From assembly GCA_032718475.1 (NCBI GenBank), contig JAUCBJ010006676.1:1-33317 (forward strand): DNA of 33,317 nucleotides, written 5' to 3'. Shown here in pieces: positions 9,740 to 20,873 of the stretch (position 1 is its first letter; each line of letters starts with the position of its first letter). Origin of the DNA: Nemertoderma westbladi (Eukaryota > Xenacoelomorpha > Nemertodermatida > Nemertodermatidae). Position numbers and translations under genes: made by a program. The notes beneath the pieces are model-generated. The model made no database searches, was not told where the DNA came from, and saw nothing but the letters and a program-made list of their open reading frames with translations.

Positions 9740-10293
9740 ATGAGTCGAACAGGAGAGACGACACCGCCGCGGACCCCGGACGGCGATCTAACGATCCGCG
9801 AGGCCGCGACTAGACGGTATAGACCCGCGACGCCGGACCCATCAGTAACGGGCGATCCGGCAATTCAGGATGAGGGGGGCCGTCTACAACCGGAGAGCGA
9901 GTTGAGAGAAAGGAGAGACGAGTCGGGAGAAGAGAAATACGAGTCGACGCGGAGCGGGGGTCGACGTACCGATGTCGCCGGCCAGCCACAGGCCGAGGGC
10001 GACGGAAGGGCCAACCGGAACGGCGACGGTGGAGCCGACGGTACGACGCCGGACCCGGAGAGACGGAGGAGATGTCGGCGAAAATAAATTGGGTGGCGGA
10101 AATAAATCTGGCATGCGAACTCGATCTGGCAGCACAAAGTCAGAGAGAATACGAGAGACGGTTAGAGGAAGAGAGCGCGCTGTTAGAGGAAATCGCCCGT
10201 CTGTACCATATGAACATATATTTACGATACGACGAACCTCTACCTGCAGTCCGAGATCAATTCGACGGAATGCATCTGTACCGGAGGACTTGA
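9740..10293 (+). pseudogene. gag: Gag-like leader of element B
   Basis: The protein starts at the ATG at 9740, about 100 bp behind the LTR. It matches the N-terminus of the element C leader: both contain TIREAATRRYRP, then DVAGQ and QAEGD, then VRRRTRRDGGD. The frame changes near 10010 and again near 10070. The last segment (SQREYERRLEEESALLEEIARL) resembles the C leader near residues 320-342, so about 150 residues present in C have been lost here. A TGA at 10291-10293 interrupts the frame before the next segment. In C this leader precedes the BEL Gag domain; here it is joined to unrelated sequence, as in non-autonomous derivatives. Confidence 0.75.
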
Positions 10294-12134
10294 GGCGAGG
10301 ATCAGGAGATGCCAAAGGCCTTCAGCATATACAAGTTGTTCTACAAATGCGGTGAATGCATGAATAAACAAGACGTGGCGATTCCCGATCGACTGAACGA
10401 GCAGCATCCTAAACCGATATTAACACAATGTCAAGCTCACCAGTTTCTTAGATACAACGAGGGAGGTCACCCAATGAGCAACCCGATGATCAGTATCGAC
10501 TTCAGCGGAAAGCGACCTCCGAGACCCATTACGCCGACCGTTATGACTTTAGATCCGTATACGGAGATTAAGCCCTGTTCGACACCCGCTTTGATAGAGA
10601 CGGCAGCGGCCATTTCGCTATACCGAGCCTATAAGGACCTAGAGGTGTGGCGCGAAGCGGCACGGGTCTCGGGTACCAAACCCGCGGGTTTGGAGCTCTC
10701 GAGTCCCTGGACCACGTTTACTTCGCCTCACCGAGCGAGAAATCTCACGCCTGAGCATCAGGACGATATAGATGCGTTGCGGCAGGAGGAGCGAGCGGCA
10801 AAAGTGAAACAATTATTCGAAGAGCGGGTAGCGGAATATAATAAGACCGCGGATAGAGGAGATGAAGGAGATGAAGAGAGTGACTGGATTTGTTCCACAG
10901 GCTGTATCTCAACCCCGACTGGTGTATTATTCCGACGGCAACGAACCTGCGATATTGGTAGATCACCCGGAGTCGCGGGAAGCCATTCGATTCTTGCCAA
11001 TGGTGAGGTCGTCAGACCATTGGAACGTTGACTGCCTACAGGAAGTTTTATGCGCGAAGTTCTTGCGTGACATCCCGATGAAGATAACAGATTACGACAC
11101 GTTAGACAAGATTGGAGCTCCAGGGAAGGAGAGCAAGCTATTTGGTTGGTTGGATAAGTACATAAAGGTATGGGTCGCGGTGGCTACATTCCCAGACGAC
11201 GAGGAGGTAGACCAGACGTGGCTGAGGAGAAAGAGTTCCTACACCCGATACGATGACCACAAGGCTATTGAATGCATGTGGACCCCATCCGACGAGATCC
11301 AGCGTCAGTGGAGAAAGACAGAGGAATCCCTACAGGATTGGCGCGTGATGTTTTACGACAATGATGGAGGGTCCCATCAAGAGTGCTTAACTAGTAAGTG
11401 CATTCAAATTCGCGCAGCCGATGGTGTGACTCATGTATTTATGCGCGTGAGGGCGGACCGAGAGAGACCGGAGCCTATAATAACGACGCAATATTGGAAG
11501 GGGAAGGATCCCAGGGAACAGATTTTGGAGGTATGCAGGCGAGGAGGTATGCACGGAGCGGAGCGTATCGACGCCAGGATGCTACCCAAGAAAGTTAGAG
11601 AGGCGATTCTCAACCAAGATTACGTCAAGGTGGGATCGGGAGTCCAGAGTATTTGGAGAGTGACTTCAACGCCATGACTGATTTGGGGGACAGATTGCCG
11701 AGACCGTTTGTCAACACCAAGCTATTGTTGCTATGGGCACAGGATATTGGAATTTATAGGGAGTATCCCAATTCTGCCAATACTGGTATGGGTTTTATAG
11801 CGCATTTGTTATATAATTGGGACTTCAAGCTAAAGACGCAAAAGAAATACGAGGAGGCTTATGGTGAATATAACACGCCACCGGGAGCGGAGTTAAAATC
11901 CCACTTCAAGCGGCAAGCGTTAGTGTATTGGAACATCTGCGCACCACCCCGTGCGTCGCTGCAATAGTATTTGGTGCTTGAGTCGAACACGGTAACTTGT
12001 TTATTAGCGGATATCGTTGCGCGAGTTTTGAAGCGTCATCCATTGGTGTTCGGAGGAGATCAATACGTTCGCTCGAAAGGGGGAATCCAAACCGACGTGA
12101 TGAAGCGTTTCTTAACCCCATTCTTCAACCAATC
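10294..12134 (+). pseudogene. Unrecognised long protein of element B, N-terminal part
   Basis: A broken frame continues from the Gag-like leader: 10294 to about 10870 in one frame, about 10862-11677 in the next, then from 11653 in the first frame again, with a TAG at 11965-11967 and continuation up to the LINE at 12146. Amino-acid composition is that of a real protein, with stretches such as KLFGWLDKYIKVWVAVATFP and WAQDIGIYREYPNSANTG. I see no reverse transcriptase, protease, integrase or other motif that I recognise. CGECM near the start could be half of a metal site. A palindromic element copy (about 10664-10706) is read in frame as TKPAGLELSS. The same protein resumes behind the LINE at 15907. 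Identity is unknown. Confidence 0.6.
10664..10706. repeat. Short palindromic element, copy 2 (in element B ORF)
   Basis: The core CCAAACCCGCGGGTTTGG (10676-10693) is a perfect 18 bp palindrome. Flanks GGGTCTCGGG and CTCTCGAGTCC pair in part, with wobbles and a bulge. Further out GCGAAG (10651) and CTTCGC (10722) are also complementary. It is read in frame as TKPAGLEL. Confidence 0.65.
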
Positions 12135-12145
12135 GCTAGAGAATA
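12135..12145. repeat. Target-site duplication of the LINE, left (GCTAGAGAATA)
   Basis: The 11 bp GCTAGAGAATA is repeated exactly at 15896-15906. Removing the LINE and one copy joins the element B frame (SLEN, then MSMVRRG) without a shift. Confidence 0.9.
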
Positions 12146-12181
12146 CTACTAGGATCGGCATGCTGCATTGCAGCTGCATTT

Positions 12182-15100
12182 TCAAGAATGCTGTGCCGGC
12201 TTGTCAACAAAATTGCACCGCCACAACTCCCTATCACCCATGACATTTGCTAGATCATCCGCATCTTCAAGGCCAGTGTCCTTTAAGATGCGTCTCAAGA
12301 AAGGCATGGGCTGTCCACCATGCTTATTCACTCCATGAGGCTGCCAAAGTACAAGATTATGCACTGGCTGGTCCTCACGGCGAAAGCAATGTCCTGCAAA
12401 GCGGAGGCGATTTTGTTCTAGTGTCAAGCTTGGGGGAACCAATGATACACCTCCAATGTTATATAGTGTCTGGTTGGAGATGTGTGCATTGTACTTGACA
12501 CAATGAACCCGGCGTAGCATTCTTGTGAATGTGCCATCCAGAGATTTGGTGTCCTCAGCAGTTAGAGCCCAGCATGGACTCCCGTAGAGGAGTACTGGAC
12601 CTACTGCTGCTCTAAATAATCGGACCTTAAGTTTCCGATTAATTCTCGGTGACTTCCAAATCCTGGAAAGCCTATTCAAGGCTGCCCATGCCTTTCCCTT
12701 ACGTATTCGAAGGTCCTCACCTGACTTCCGGATCCATGATCCCAGGTAACAGAAGTCGTCCACATGCTCAAGCATACCATCCTTTGAGCTTATGCTCATC
12801 TGATCAGAGACTTGCTGAGGACTTTCAAAGTTAACTGTCAAAATTTTGGTCTTTCTGGAGTTAATAAAAAGACCAACACTAGAAGCAGCATGTTCTAATG
12901 AGCTGAGGAGCCGTTGGGCTCCCTCTAATGATTCTGAGAGTACTCCTAAGTCATCAGCAAAGTCTAGATCAGTTAGGTACTTGGCAGGATTTCCTCGACT
13001 TCTGGACCCAGTAGGTGGAGTTATCATCACCCCATCATCATTATGATGATCTAAGGACATGCGTAGAACATAGTCAACCACAATAATGAACAAGAATGGT
13101 GCAAGTGTGTCTCCTTGGAGGACGCCCCATAACACTTCAAATGGTTCTGTGTCACCGTCAACAGTAGACACAAATGTTGTTGAACCATCGTATACTGATC
13201 TGATTGCTGCAATAATTTCATCAGGAATCCCATATAATGAAAGTATGCTGAACATACGTGAACGAGAGATTGAATCAAAGGCCTTGAAGAAGTCAACAAA
13301 GATAACAGCCAGATGCCTGTCTTTCTTTTTTGATAACTCTTCAATTATCCTTCTAAGTGCCAAAATGGGCTCCATGGTCCCACGACCTTTACGGAATCTG
13401 ATTTCCACGGAGCAGTCTCTCGATGGGATCCCTGATGCGATTTAATAGAATTCTATTGTATAGCTTTGCAGCAATCGAGATCAATGAGATTCCCCGAAAA
13501 GAACCATAGAGTGTTAGGTTGCCCTTCTTGGGAACTGGCACCAACTTATTTGTTTTCATTTCTTGTGGGACTCTTGTTGTTCGGTACATGTCTACCATGA
13601 TGGGATAGATGAGCTTTAAACACTCAGGTATTTAAAAGACCTCAGGGGGAACACCATCTACTCCACTGGCACGATTAGTCTTAATGCTCTTTGCAGCAGC
13701 CTTCATTTCTGCAAAGGAGATATCGCCAATGGGAATATCTGGGAGTACAGACTCAGACACTTTTACTTCTATAAAGTTATCAGGCAATACCCTGTCATTA
13801 TTGAGGAGCTTTTCAAAGTGGGCTTTCCAACCATTGAGGCGATCGGCTGGTGATTCAGCCTTAACCTTGGTGGTTGGTTGGCTTTTCCGCCCAGTAAGCA
13901 AATTGATCGATTTCCATGCCTGGGATGATTGCCTGCTGTCGTCAGCATCATTGATGGCATCAACCTGTTGGTTTATTAGCTCCTGTAGATTAACAGAGTA
14001 CTGTCTGTTCAGGGACCTAGATGCAGCCTTAACTGCATTCTTGGCCGCTGTAGTCTGTTTGAGTCGGGACTCTTTCTGCGCCTTAGGAAGGTCATTTCGG
14101 CACTTCTGAATTTTGTTGTCAGTCCAGGGGGCCCTTATCCTGTTTCGAGGGTATACAGGAACTGTTTCTGCAGCTGCTAACTTAACCGCTTCTGTAAAGG
14201 CAGTATAGCCCTCACAGTGATCTGCCGCCTCAGAGGCAAGAGTCTCATACCTGTTGCTCAGCTGTAGTGTGAAGCTGGATCTCACACTTGGCTGTTGCAA
14301 CAGAGAGGAACAGTCATGCCGCGGCAAGGCAGATTTCGTTGTTCTGCTAGCACGCAGACTAAGTCTTACCTTGGCCACAATAAGGCGGTGATCACTGGAG
14401 ATAGGTCGAAGTGTAAATGCATTACAGTCTTGTATAGAGCTCCTGTATTTCCTACGAAACAGAATATGGTCTATCTGGGACTTGTGACCACTTGGTCCAC
14501 TATGAGTCCATAGCTTTCCAGTTCGCTTCTTGAACTGGGTTCCAGCCGAAAACAATCCATTTCCAGAGATAAAATCCTGAAGATGTACAGAATTTCGGTT
14601 AACACTATTGCTATAGACCCAGGGCGATGTAGGTGATTGATGCAGACTCGCATTAAAGTCTCCCAGGAATGTTAAGAATGCATGCTGATCCACTCCATCA
14701 GTAGCTGCTTGTAGATTGTGGTAGAAATTTTCCACCTCCTCTACAGGGGCAACACTAGTTGGAGAGTAGCTCACAATCAGAACCACCTTAGGAAACTTCT
14801 TAGCCAGTCTTCCAGAACATGAGAAGTGGCAACGGATGATGCGGTTAGAGATTTGGTCTATTTTGTCCAATGCTGCATGTGCAGTTGGATTCATCAATAG
14901 ACCAATTCCACCATTGCCACTATCATCTGCTGACGCGAGGGCGAGTCGCCAACCGCCCCCCATGTCCTTAATCACAACCTCATCAGTTTGTCCAGTCTGC
15001 ATTCGGTGCTCTTGAACACCCACTGCGCTAAGAGAAAGCTTATCTGCCAAGGCAGTCAGCTCACCTTGTCGCATTGGGGACCCGAGTGTTAGGGTGTTTA

Positions 15101-15494
15101 CTGAGGCTAGTCTAGTGAATTGCCTCAGATTCACCAATGGCTTTGTTGGTCGGGGTGGAACATGAGAGTAGCCTCCAACTCCAGAATCCCTCTCCCCATC
15201 ACAATCTGGCCTCCCTGGTGACCCAGGGTTTGGGCCAGAAAGGTCATCAGGAAAGGGACTCAAAGAATTGTTGGCTGCTCTCTCTCCAGTAGGGGGTGAG
15301 ACAGGCAGCCGGTCAGGAGTTAACTGACGCCTGTGAGGCCGATTGTGTCCGGTAATTCCACTGGCCTCTAGTGGCCGGACCTCCGCATTGCTAATGTAAT
15401 CCATAGTGGGGGTTGGGGGGTGCTTTTTTGCCGAGTCAGCTCTCGGGGCAAATACCACACCCTGGTTTGCCATTCCACAGGGTGGGTGTCGCAA
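12182..15494 (-). pseudogene. LINE endonuclease-reverse transcriptase, broken
   Basis: The first block (15494-13632) carries an APE-type endonuclease: GVQEHRM, FLGDFNAS and SSDHRLIVAKV are its expected catalytic motifs. It ends at an in-frame TAA at 13632-13634 just after SGVDGVPPEVF, where the RT begins. The same frame continues (KKGNLTLYGSFRGISLIS) to about 13400, where the frame changes. The last block (13408-12182) holds RT motif A in FVDFFKAFDS, GVLQGDTLAPFLF and the active site FADD (12950-12961), then a C-terminal region ending at 12182. The domain set is that of RTE/RTE-X/Proto2-type LINEs; I do not assign a clade. In life the protein nicks the target and reverse-transcribes the LINE RNA there. 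Confidence 0.88.
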
Positions 15495-15499
15495 TGGAG

Positions 15500-15895
15500 T
15501 CAGATATGAGGCCCATCACCCGTATCTACTCTGGCGTACATGACCCACCATTGGCTGTTGCAGCTCATCTGCTGGGTCATGCCCTGTACCCTTGCTGCCA
15601 GGTGCAGGTCGCAGTGAAGTGCTCTCAGAGTGGACATGAGAACACTCTACTCCTGACCAGCCATTGGTAGATCACCATCTGCCTGTTCAGGCCATATACC
15701 CCTGCAGCCAAGTATATGGGTCCTTAATCCAGGACCAAGGGCGTCCTTATCCCAGAACGAAGGGGGTCCTAGTTACAGGACCAGATTTGCCCTAGTAAGA
15801 GGGTCTATGCAGCTACAGGTGGCACCTCCTTTATGCTGCATGGAGGTGGCAAGTTTTCTTGATCAATGACCTAGAATACCTGACCTGACCTGACT
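15500..15895 (-). other. LINE 5' region
   Basis: About 400 bp between the LINE 5' end and the clear coding block. It holds imperfect repeats of ATGGCTG/GACCAGC-rich segments and the terminal GGTCA tandem. No separate ORF1 protein is visible. Confidence 0.5.
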
Positions 15896-15906
15896 GCTAG
15901 AGAATA

Positions 15907-17372
15907 TGTCGATGGTTAGGAGAGGATTAGCGATATTCGAAGGAGTATATCGACAGAACATCGGAGATTTGGGAGACCGACCGATGGTGGAGTATCCGAC
16001 GCCAGAGGCCTTGGATAAGTGGTTCGGGAATCAAACCCGTGGGTTTGGTACTCCCGTCCACTTGGAGGCGGATAGACCCGTTAGAGAGGGTTGGCCGGAG
16101 ACGTTAGTAGAGGTATTCGGAGTGGACCTTCCGGTGGAGAAGACATATCCGAAATGAATGTGGGAGGAAATATTGGAGATAGAGGACAAAGGCGAGGATG
16201 TTTACTTTGTTCCGGATCGACAACCTCTGACCGGAGAGGACGACATTGTTTTAGACATTGGGAAGGAAGGGAGTGCGAAGCCGATTGGAGATCTCATATA
16301 TGAGAGGGCCTGGTTTCCACAAGCGTGTAGATGTAAGATGTGTGGCAGTACGAGGCACAGTCAAAAGTCGTGCGACGCGGTAGTAGAGGCGGCGCACAAG
16401 GTCTGCCATTGGTGTAACGAGACAGATCACTCGTTTCATACGTGCACCGTTTTCATTTCTCAATGCGGATATTGTGGGGTAAAAGGACATCGTAGCGCAA
16501 GATGCCAACTGCGAGATGATTCTTTCCAAAACCATAGCGCCAACCTACTCCGAGAGATGCTAGATAAGTGGGAGGGTGTGGCTGATTACCACATCTAAGC
16601 ACAAATGCGTTGGTTGCCGTTCAAGGCAGGATACGGATTTTGGGCAGTAGACCCATCTCACATCGCGTACGAGCCGTATCTGCAATCACTACCGCAATAT
16701 CAGGAGCATATATTAACCGCTCAAGATCTTCCGCAGAATACTGGAGTCATTGTTGTTCGGGAATACTTTCGACAACTTAACATGGACAATAAATATACTT
16801 GGAACTTTGTTGCTATTTGTGACCGTATAACTAAGGGTCTATTTTCAGAAACTAGGAAGGTGGTGCGCGCGCGAGGAGACTGGAGAATGGCGGCTATACA
16901 ATACCGCAATGAGTTCCTGTTGACTCACGTACCGGTGGGGTCATTGACCGCCGAGCGGATAAGGGAGCAACGAACCGCAGCGCCCACAGCGACAACCGCC
17001 GGAGCTCAAAGCCGCCGGCAAGAACCAGGAGGAGGGGTCCTAGACAAGCGTCAAGTCAAGGACGACCACTACCACTCTATTATCGAAGCACAGCGGTTGC
17101 AGCGCAAGGCGCAGGGGGCGTCCGAAAAGGCGCGTGTGCAATTGCAGAAGGAAGAATTGGCGGAGGCGACCATGGGAACACGACAATTGGGACGAGGCCG
17201 AGGGAGGAGTACCAGCCGGGAGTCAGTCGGGGTCCAGGGAACATCGTCGCCAGTTCCGGGGAGTGACGCATCACGAACGCCATCAACGGAGTCTACAGGA
17301 GGAAGACTGGTGTATCTGGGGAGGGGGCGTAAGAGAGGAGCGAGCCCGAAGAACCCAGGAGCGGGTCGATAA
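15907..17372 (+). pseudogene. Element B protein, C-terminal part with triple CCHC zinc knuckle
   Basis: This continues the frame broken by the LINE, all in one frame but with a TGA at 16155-16157 and a TAA at 16596-16598. At about 16328-16503 three zinc knuckles of the exact form C-x2-C-x4-H-x4-C follow each other: CKMCGSTRHSQKSC, CHWCNETDHSFHTC and CGYCGVKGHRSARC, with spacers of 10 and 6 residues. Such knuckles bind nucleic acid and are typical of retroelement Gag nucleocapsids. Behind them lies about 250 residues with a predicted basic, RG-rich tail (RQLGRGRGRSTSRES). The stop is at 17370-17372. A related triple knuckle occurs behind pol in element C. I cannot place the rest of the protein; a Gag-like role is an inference. 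Confidence 0.7.
16017..16063. repeat. Short palindromic element, copy 3 (in element B ORF)
   Basis: The core CAAACCCGTGGGTTTG (16032-16047) is extended by CGGGA (16025-16029) with TCCCG (16052-16056) and AAGTGG (16017-16022) with CCACTT (16058-16063). About 20 base pairs form in 47 nt. It is read as NQTRGFGTP, a different reading frame of the core than in copies 1 and 2. Confidence 0.8.
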
Positions 17373-17405
17373 TGCGATCATATCACGGAGCAACAGACTC
17401 TAGGC

Positions 17406-17434
17406 ATATACATCATCGTCGCTCTGATGTATAT
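17406..17434. repeat. Perfect hairpin behind the element B frame
   Basis: ATATACATCA (17406-17415) pairs with TGATGTATAT (17425-17434) around a 9 nt loop, 33 bp behind the stop. The stem and loop lengths equal those of the hairpin next to the element C polypurine tract (22002-22030), although the sequences differ. Confidence 0.7.
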
Positions 17435-17517
17435 TGTAGCATTTTTGTAAACATTCGACTGGACTCATATACACTAGTCGTATTAATTTAAGCGTTATAT
17501 TATGAGAGAGGCGAAGG

Positions 17518-17565
17518 AGGTGATTGGGGAGACAAACCTGCGGGTTTGGCTTACTCCTTTCACCT
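17518..17565. repeat. Short palindromic element, copy 4 (non-coding)
   Basis: The core CAAACCTGCGGGTTTG (17533-17548) is flanked by GGGG/CTCC pairing and the outer stem AGGTGA (17518-17523) with TCACCT (17560-17565). The layout of stems and internal loops matches copy 3, while the outer stem sequence differs. Confidence 0.8.
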
Positions 17566-17589
17566 GCCCTAGCCAAGTTTTTATTAGCA

Positions 17590-17775
17590 AGCAATATTTT
17601 GTAAATTTAATTTTGTATGTAGTAATCATTATGTAGTACGAATGAGAAAGCAGTATTTTTGTAAATTTAATTTGTATGTAATAATCGTTAAACATTGAGA
17701 GAGATAATATTTTGTAAATTTAATTTGTATGCAAACATATTATGCAATATATATGCAATATTTTGTAAATATTTA
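17590..17775. repeat. Degenerate AT-rich tandem repeat
   Basis: Four blocks beginning ATTTTGTAAAT (near 17592, 17652, 17705, 17756), with spacing of about 60, 53 and 51 bp; the first three continue TTAATTTGTATG or close to it. It probably arose by slippage and has since diverged. Confidence 0.65.
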
Positions 17776-18348
17776 GAACTATTATGGTACCAACTTAATT
17801 AGATTATTTGAAAGTGAATTTTGTTTTGTTTGTTTACATCGCCCTATATTCTTCTACAATTGGAGGGAAACATTGCTTGTTTCCCTTGGAGCGGTGTTAC
17901 GATATATGGCGCTGTGTACCTATATTAGCCGTCATACAGTATAATTATTTAGATAAGCCATAAAGACGCGCAACGATATTTAGATAAGGAAAGTAAAACG
18001 CCCATATTTTTGAATTTATCCATTTTATACAGTATGTAGTCCTACCTAGGTAATTTTGTAGTAAAATATAAGTAAATAGTTCCACGGTAGCAAGTTTCCT
18101 ATGAAACCCTTGATATAAGCTTGCTGTTATTAGCTTCAATAGGACTAACTACATATTTGTTTTATTTTCTTTTATATTTGCGCTAAATTAGATTTCATGT
18201 ACCGTATTATTAGTACCGCTAAATTAAGCAACACCAAAATTACCATATATGGTGACGATTTGTGATTCCAAGGAGGAATAGGTTCACAATCCGGCTTCCT
18301 TATTGGCCTAGCTGCTTCCAGGTTGGTCTAATGGTAGCGCGGATTGGG

Positions 18349-18397
18349 GAACCAATCAGAGAATTATTGCATCATCCTTCATGAATCACCTATAAAT
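18349..18397 (+). promoter_or_regulatory. CCAAT and TATA-like pair
   Basis: ACCAATCAG (about 18350) and CTATAAATT (about 18391) lie roughly 40 bp apart, a spacing seen in RNA polymerase II promoters. No gene or LTR was recognised behind it, so this may be chance. Confidence 0.25.
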
Positions 18398-20056
18398 TGG
18401 CCGTTTTTCAGGTATGTGCAATGTAATCTCAGTGTCCCTCAATCTCAGTTGCTGTTGTAATTTACTTTGTAAATTCTGTAATTGTTTTCTTGCAATAATT
18501 CGCAAATTTGTAATTTCTGCTTATTTCTTGCTGTGTTTCTCACTTTAATCTCAATGATTACTGCTAATTACAATCGGAACTATGATTTCTACCCTTTAAT
18601 TAATGGTTCTATGAGATTAAGATGCGATAATCCCACGGGATTTCTTTAGACTGTCAGACTGTATGATTGCATGCGCCGTTACTGTAGCTACTCATTAGAT
18701 GGAGGGCTAAGGTACATGTAGGCGCGGCGGGCGCACCGGGGGTTTAGCGACGAAGGGAGTGCGGAGGATTCAAAGGGCGAGCAACGCTGGCGGGGGGTCA
18801 CCGTTGCGGGCGGAAGGCTAGCAGTGTAGAGAGAAGACTGCTCGCTGGTACAGTAATTAGGGGGCTGATGATCCAGATTTTGTCTCTATTTTGTAGTATT
18901 AGGGGGCAGGAATCGGGTTAGTTAGGAAGCCTACATTTACCCGGGAGAGGCCTTCGTGCTTTACACTGCGAACTGTAGGTTGCAAGTTGCGAACTGTGAA
19001 TTGTGAACTGAAGATTGTAAATTGTACATTAAGAACTATAAATTGGTAAGTATTAACTATTGATTGTTACGTTGATTGGTGTGTTGCTAAAGTGTGCCTG
19101 ATTAAATTATGAATGCTTGGATAGGCGCCCTTTTCCCTTGATTGATTTATATTTCTTAGTTTACGATAAATAATTACTGATTAGGTCAAAAATAATACGG
19201 TATTTAGGCTGTTACTAGTGTAACCCGTTGCGTAATAAATTAGAATTGCGCATTCTGGTATACTTAGTAATTAGTACGCTGTTTCATATTTGTGACTGTA
19301 ATTAATTAGTAAAATTAAGAATTTGTACGCAGCATAGCGGAGAGTAGTTAAGGTAATAATTTGGAGTACTGTAAACTATTCACGCTGGGCGGTTATTTGA
19401 AAATAGCGGTCGATAAGCTAGATCACAGTATACAGAACACAGTAGTAAATTGCTGGCCTAAAGCCAGCCGAAGGCAAGTTTAGACCCATAGCGTCAGTCC
19501 CCAATAAGACATTCTGCCCCACTTTGATTATTTTAAATATTCTCATATTCACATTTTCCGTTAGGGAACCCCAGTATTTGCGATTAGAAAGGACGCGGTT
19601 ATTTGCGCGTTTTAGCAGTAAGATTAGGCCATAAGAATACACTCTGAGTGTCAAGCCTCTAACACTCGTTTTAAGTAGCTTAGGGAGCCGATTCGGGTTT
19701 ATTGTTTTGGTTATTCCCGCGTGGCTCATAGATTCGAACAGTTAGCTCTCTATCGAGCGATCGGTAGAGAAAGGAACAAGCGATTTGCAGGAGCCGTAGA
19801 AAAATAGTAAAATATATTAGCGGACGGCAGGTTAGCGCCATCCAACGGTAAGTAACGGTTTTGTATTTAGCAGTTCTGCAGTAGTAATAGCGCCCTCCTG
19901 ATCGCCCCTGTTTAACAGTAAAGCAAGTTTCTGTGTGTCTTTAACAGTTAGTCAAGGGGTGGCTAGTTTAACAGTTGTCGCCCAGGTCAACAAGGACCGC
20001 GTCACTCAGTGGTACACCAGGCTGGGGTCGATAAATTGGCTACTGGAACAGAAGAC

Positions 20057-20865
20057 AGAGAAGATTTCAATACCCTAATGGAACCAAAGCCCAACTGGAT
20101 TACATCCTTATAAACAAAAAGTGGAGAAACAGCATGATCAACTGCGAGGCAAACAGCTCGTTCAACCTAATTGGTTCAGACCACAGAATTGTGACTGCAG
20201 AGATCAGACTCAGTTTGAAAGCCAGCAAACCCAGGACAAACAAGCAAATCAACTATGACTGGGAGAAACTCAGGACTGACAATGCAGTAAAGGATGCTTA
20301 CACAGTAGAAGTTCAAAACCGCTTTGAAGCACTTCAGCCAATGGATGAAGACCAGTCCACCGATTCAATATACCAGAATATAATAAAAGCCCACAAGGAA
20401 TCAGCTAAGAGGCATATCCCCCAGAAACCCAAACGAAAACAGTATGTCCCATGGCAAAACTCTGAGGTTACTTGTAAGAGAGAAGATCTTAAGATAGCGT
20501 ACAAAGTAAAAACCGAACAACAAACAACCGAAAACATTAACAAGGTTGAGAAACCTAAGGACGATCTCAAATTGGCCTACAACATCAGCCAGGAAAAGTA
20601 CATACAGGATAAAATTGAAGCAATTACAACTGCTCACATACAGCAACAATCACGACTTACCTTGCAAACTGCAAATGAGGTATCTGGTCGGAAAAGTTGT
20701 ACAAAGGGGCGCCTCAAAACCGATAGTCCTGAAGAACGGGTTAGGAAGTGGAAAAATCACTTCAGCAACTTGCTTGGGCATCCACCAAACATCGAGGTCA
20801 GCCCTACAAGGAAAATATATGACAAGACACTACCTATAGAAACAGGGGACTTCAGAAGTAGGGGT
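20057..20865 (+). pseudogene. Second RTE-like LINE fragment (endonuclease C-terminus and linker)
   Basis: An open frame reads FQYPNGTKAQLDYILINKKW, then GSDHRIVTAEIRLSLKAS. This is the end of an APE-type endonuclease with its SDH motif, matching SSDHRLIVAKVRLSLRAS in the LINE at 12146-15895. A basic linker follows up to VRKWKNHFSNLLG, which matches LNGWKAHFEKLLN of that LINE just before its RT. The RT itself is absent and the end is truncated close to the MITE-like element at 20874. It belongs to the same LINE group but a clearly different family. The ATG at 20134 is not a genuine start. Confidence 0.8.
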
Positions 20866-20873
20866 TTGCACGG

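Larger units (their letters stand above)
12146..15895 (-). mobile_element. RTE-like LINE inserted in element B
   Basis: This 3,750 bp non-LTR retrotransposon is flanked by the 11 bp duplication GCTAGAGAATA. Its 5' end (right) starts AGTCAGGTCAGGTCAGG, a short 5 bp tandem, followed by about 400 bp before the clear coding region. Its 3' end (left) reads GATCCTAGTAG with no poly(A), and only about 35 bp separate the ORF stop from the end. Length and order (endonuclease, then RT, one main ORF) fit the RTE group. It has one stop and one frame change in the ORF and should be inactive. The nearly complete 5' end is notable, since most LINE copies are 5'-truncated. Confidence 0.88.
17373..20056. other. 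AT-rich spacer behind element B
   Basis: About 2.7 kb with no credible gene. Contents seen: a perfect hairpin (17406-17434), palindromic element copy 4, degenerate TTTTGTAAATTTAATTTGTA repeats (about 17590-17775), a CCAAT/TATA-like block (about 18349-18397), a GC-rich patch (about 18720-18850) and a stretch of diverged GAACTGT-like decamers (about 18966-19035). The 3' LTR expected for element B was not found here in + orientation, so B is truncated or its 3' end lies outside recognisable sequence. Confidence 0.55.

Noticed and set aside
12247-14513. + strand frames opposite the LINE
   Set aside because: They are complementary to the endonuclease-RT ORF on the - strand.
18320-18350. tRNA-like A box (TGGTCTAATGG) as a SINE or tRNA gene
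   Set aside because: No B box (GGTTCRANNCC) at a suitable distance and no cloverleaf can be formed.
19418-19729. 103-residue frame on the - strand in the AT-rich spacer
   Set aside because: No recognisable motif, isolated, and of a length expected by chance in this much spacer.
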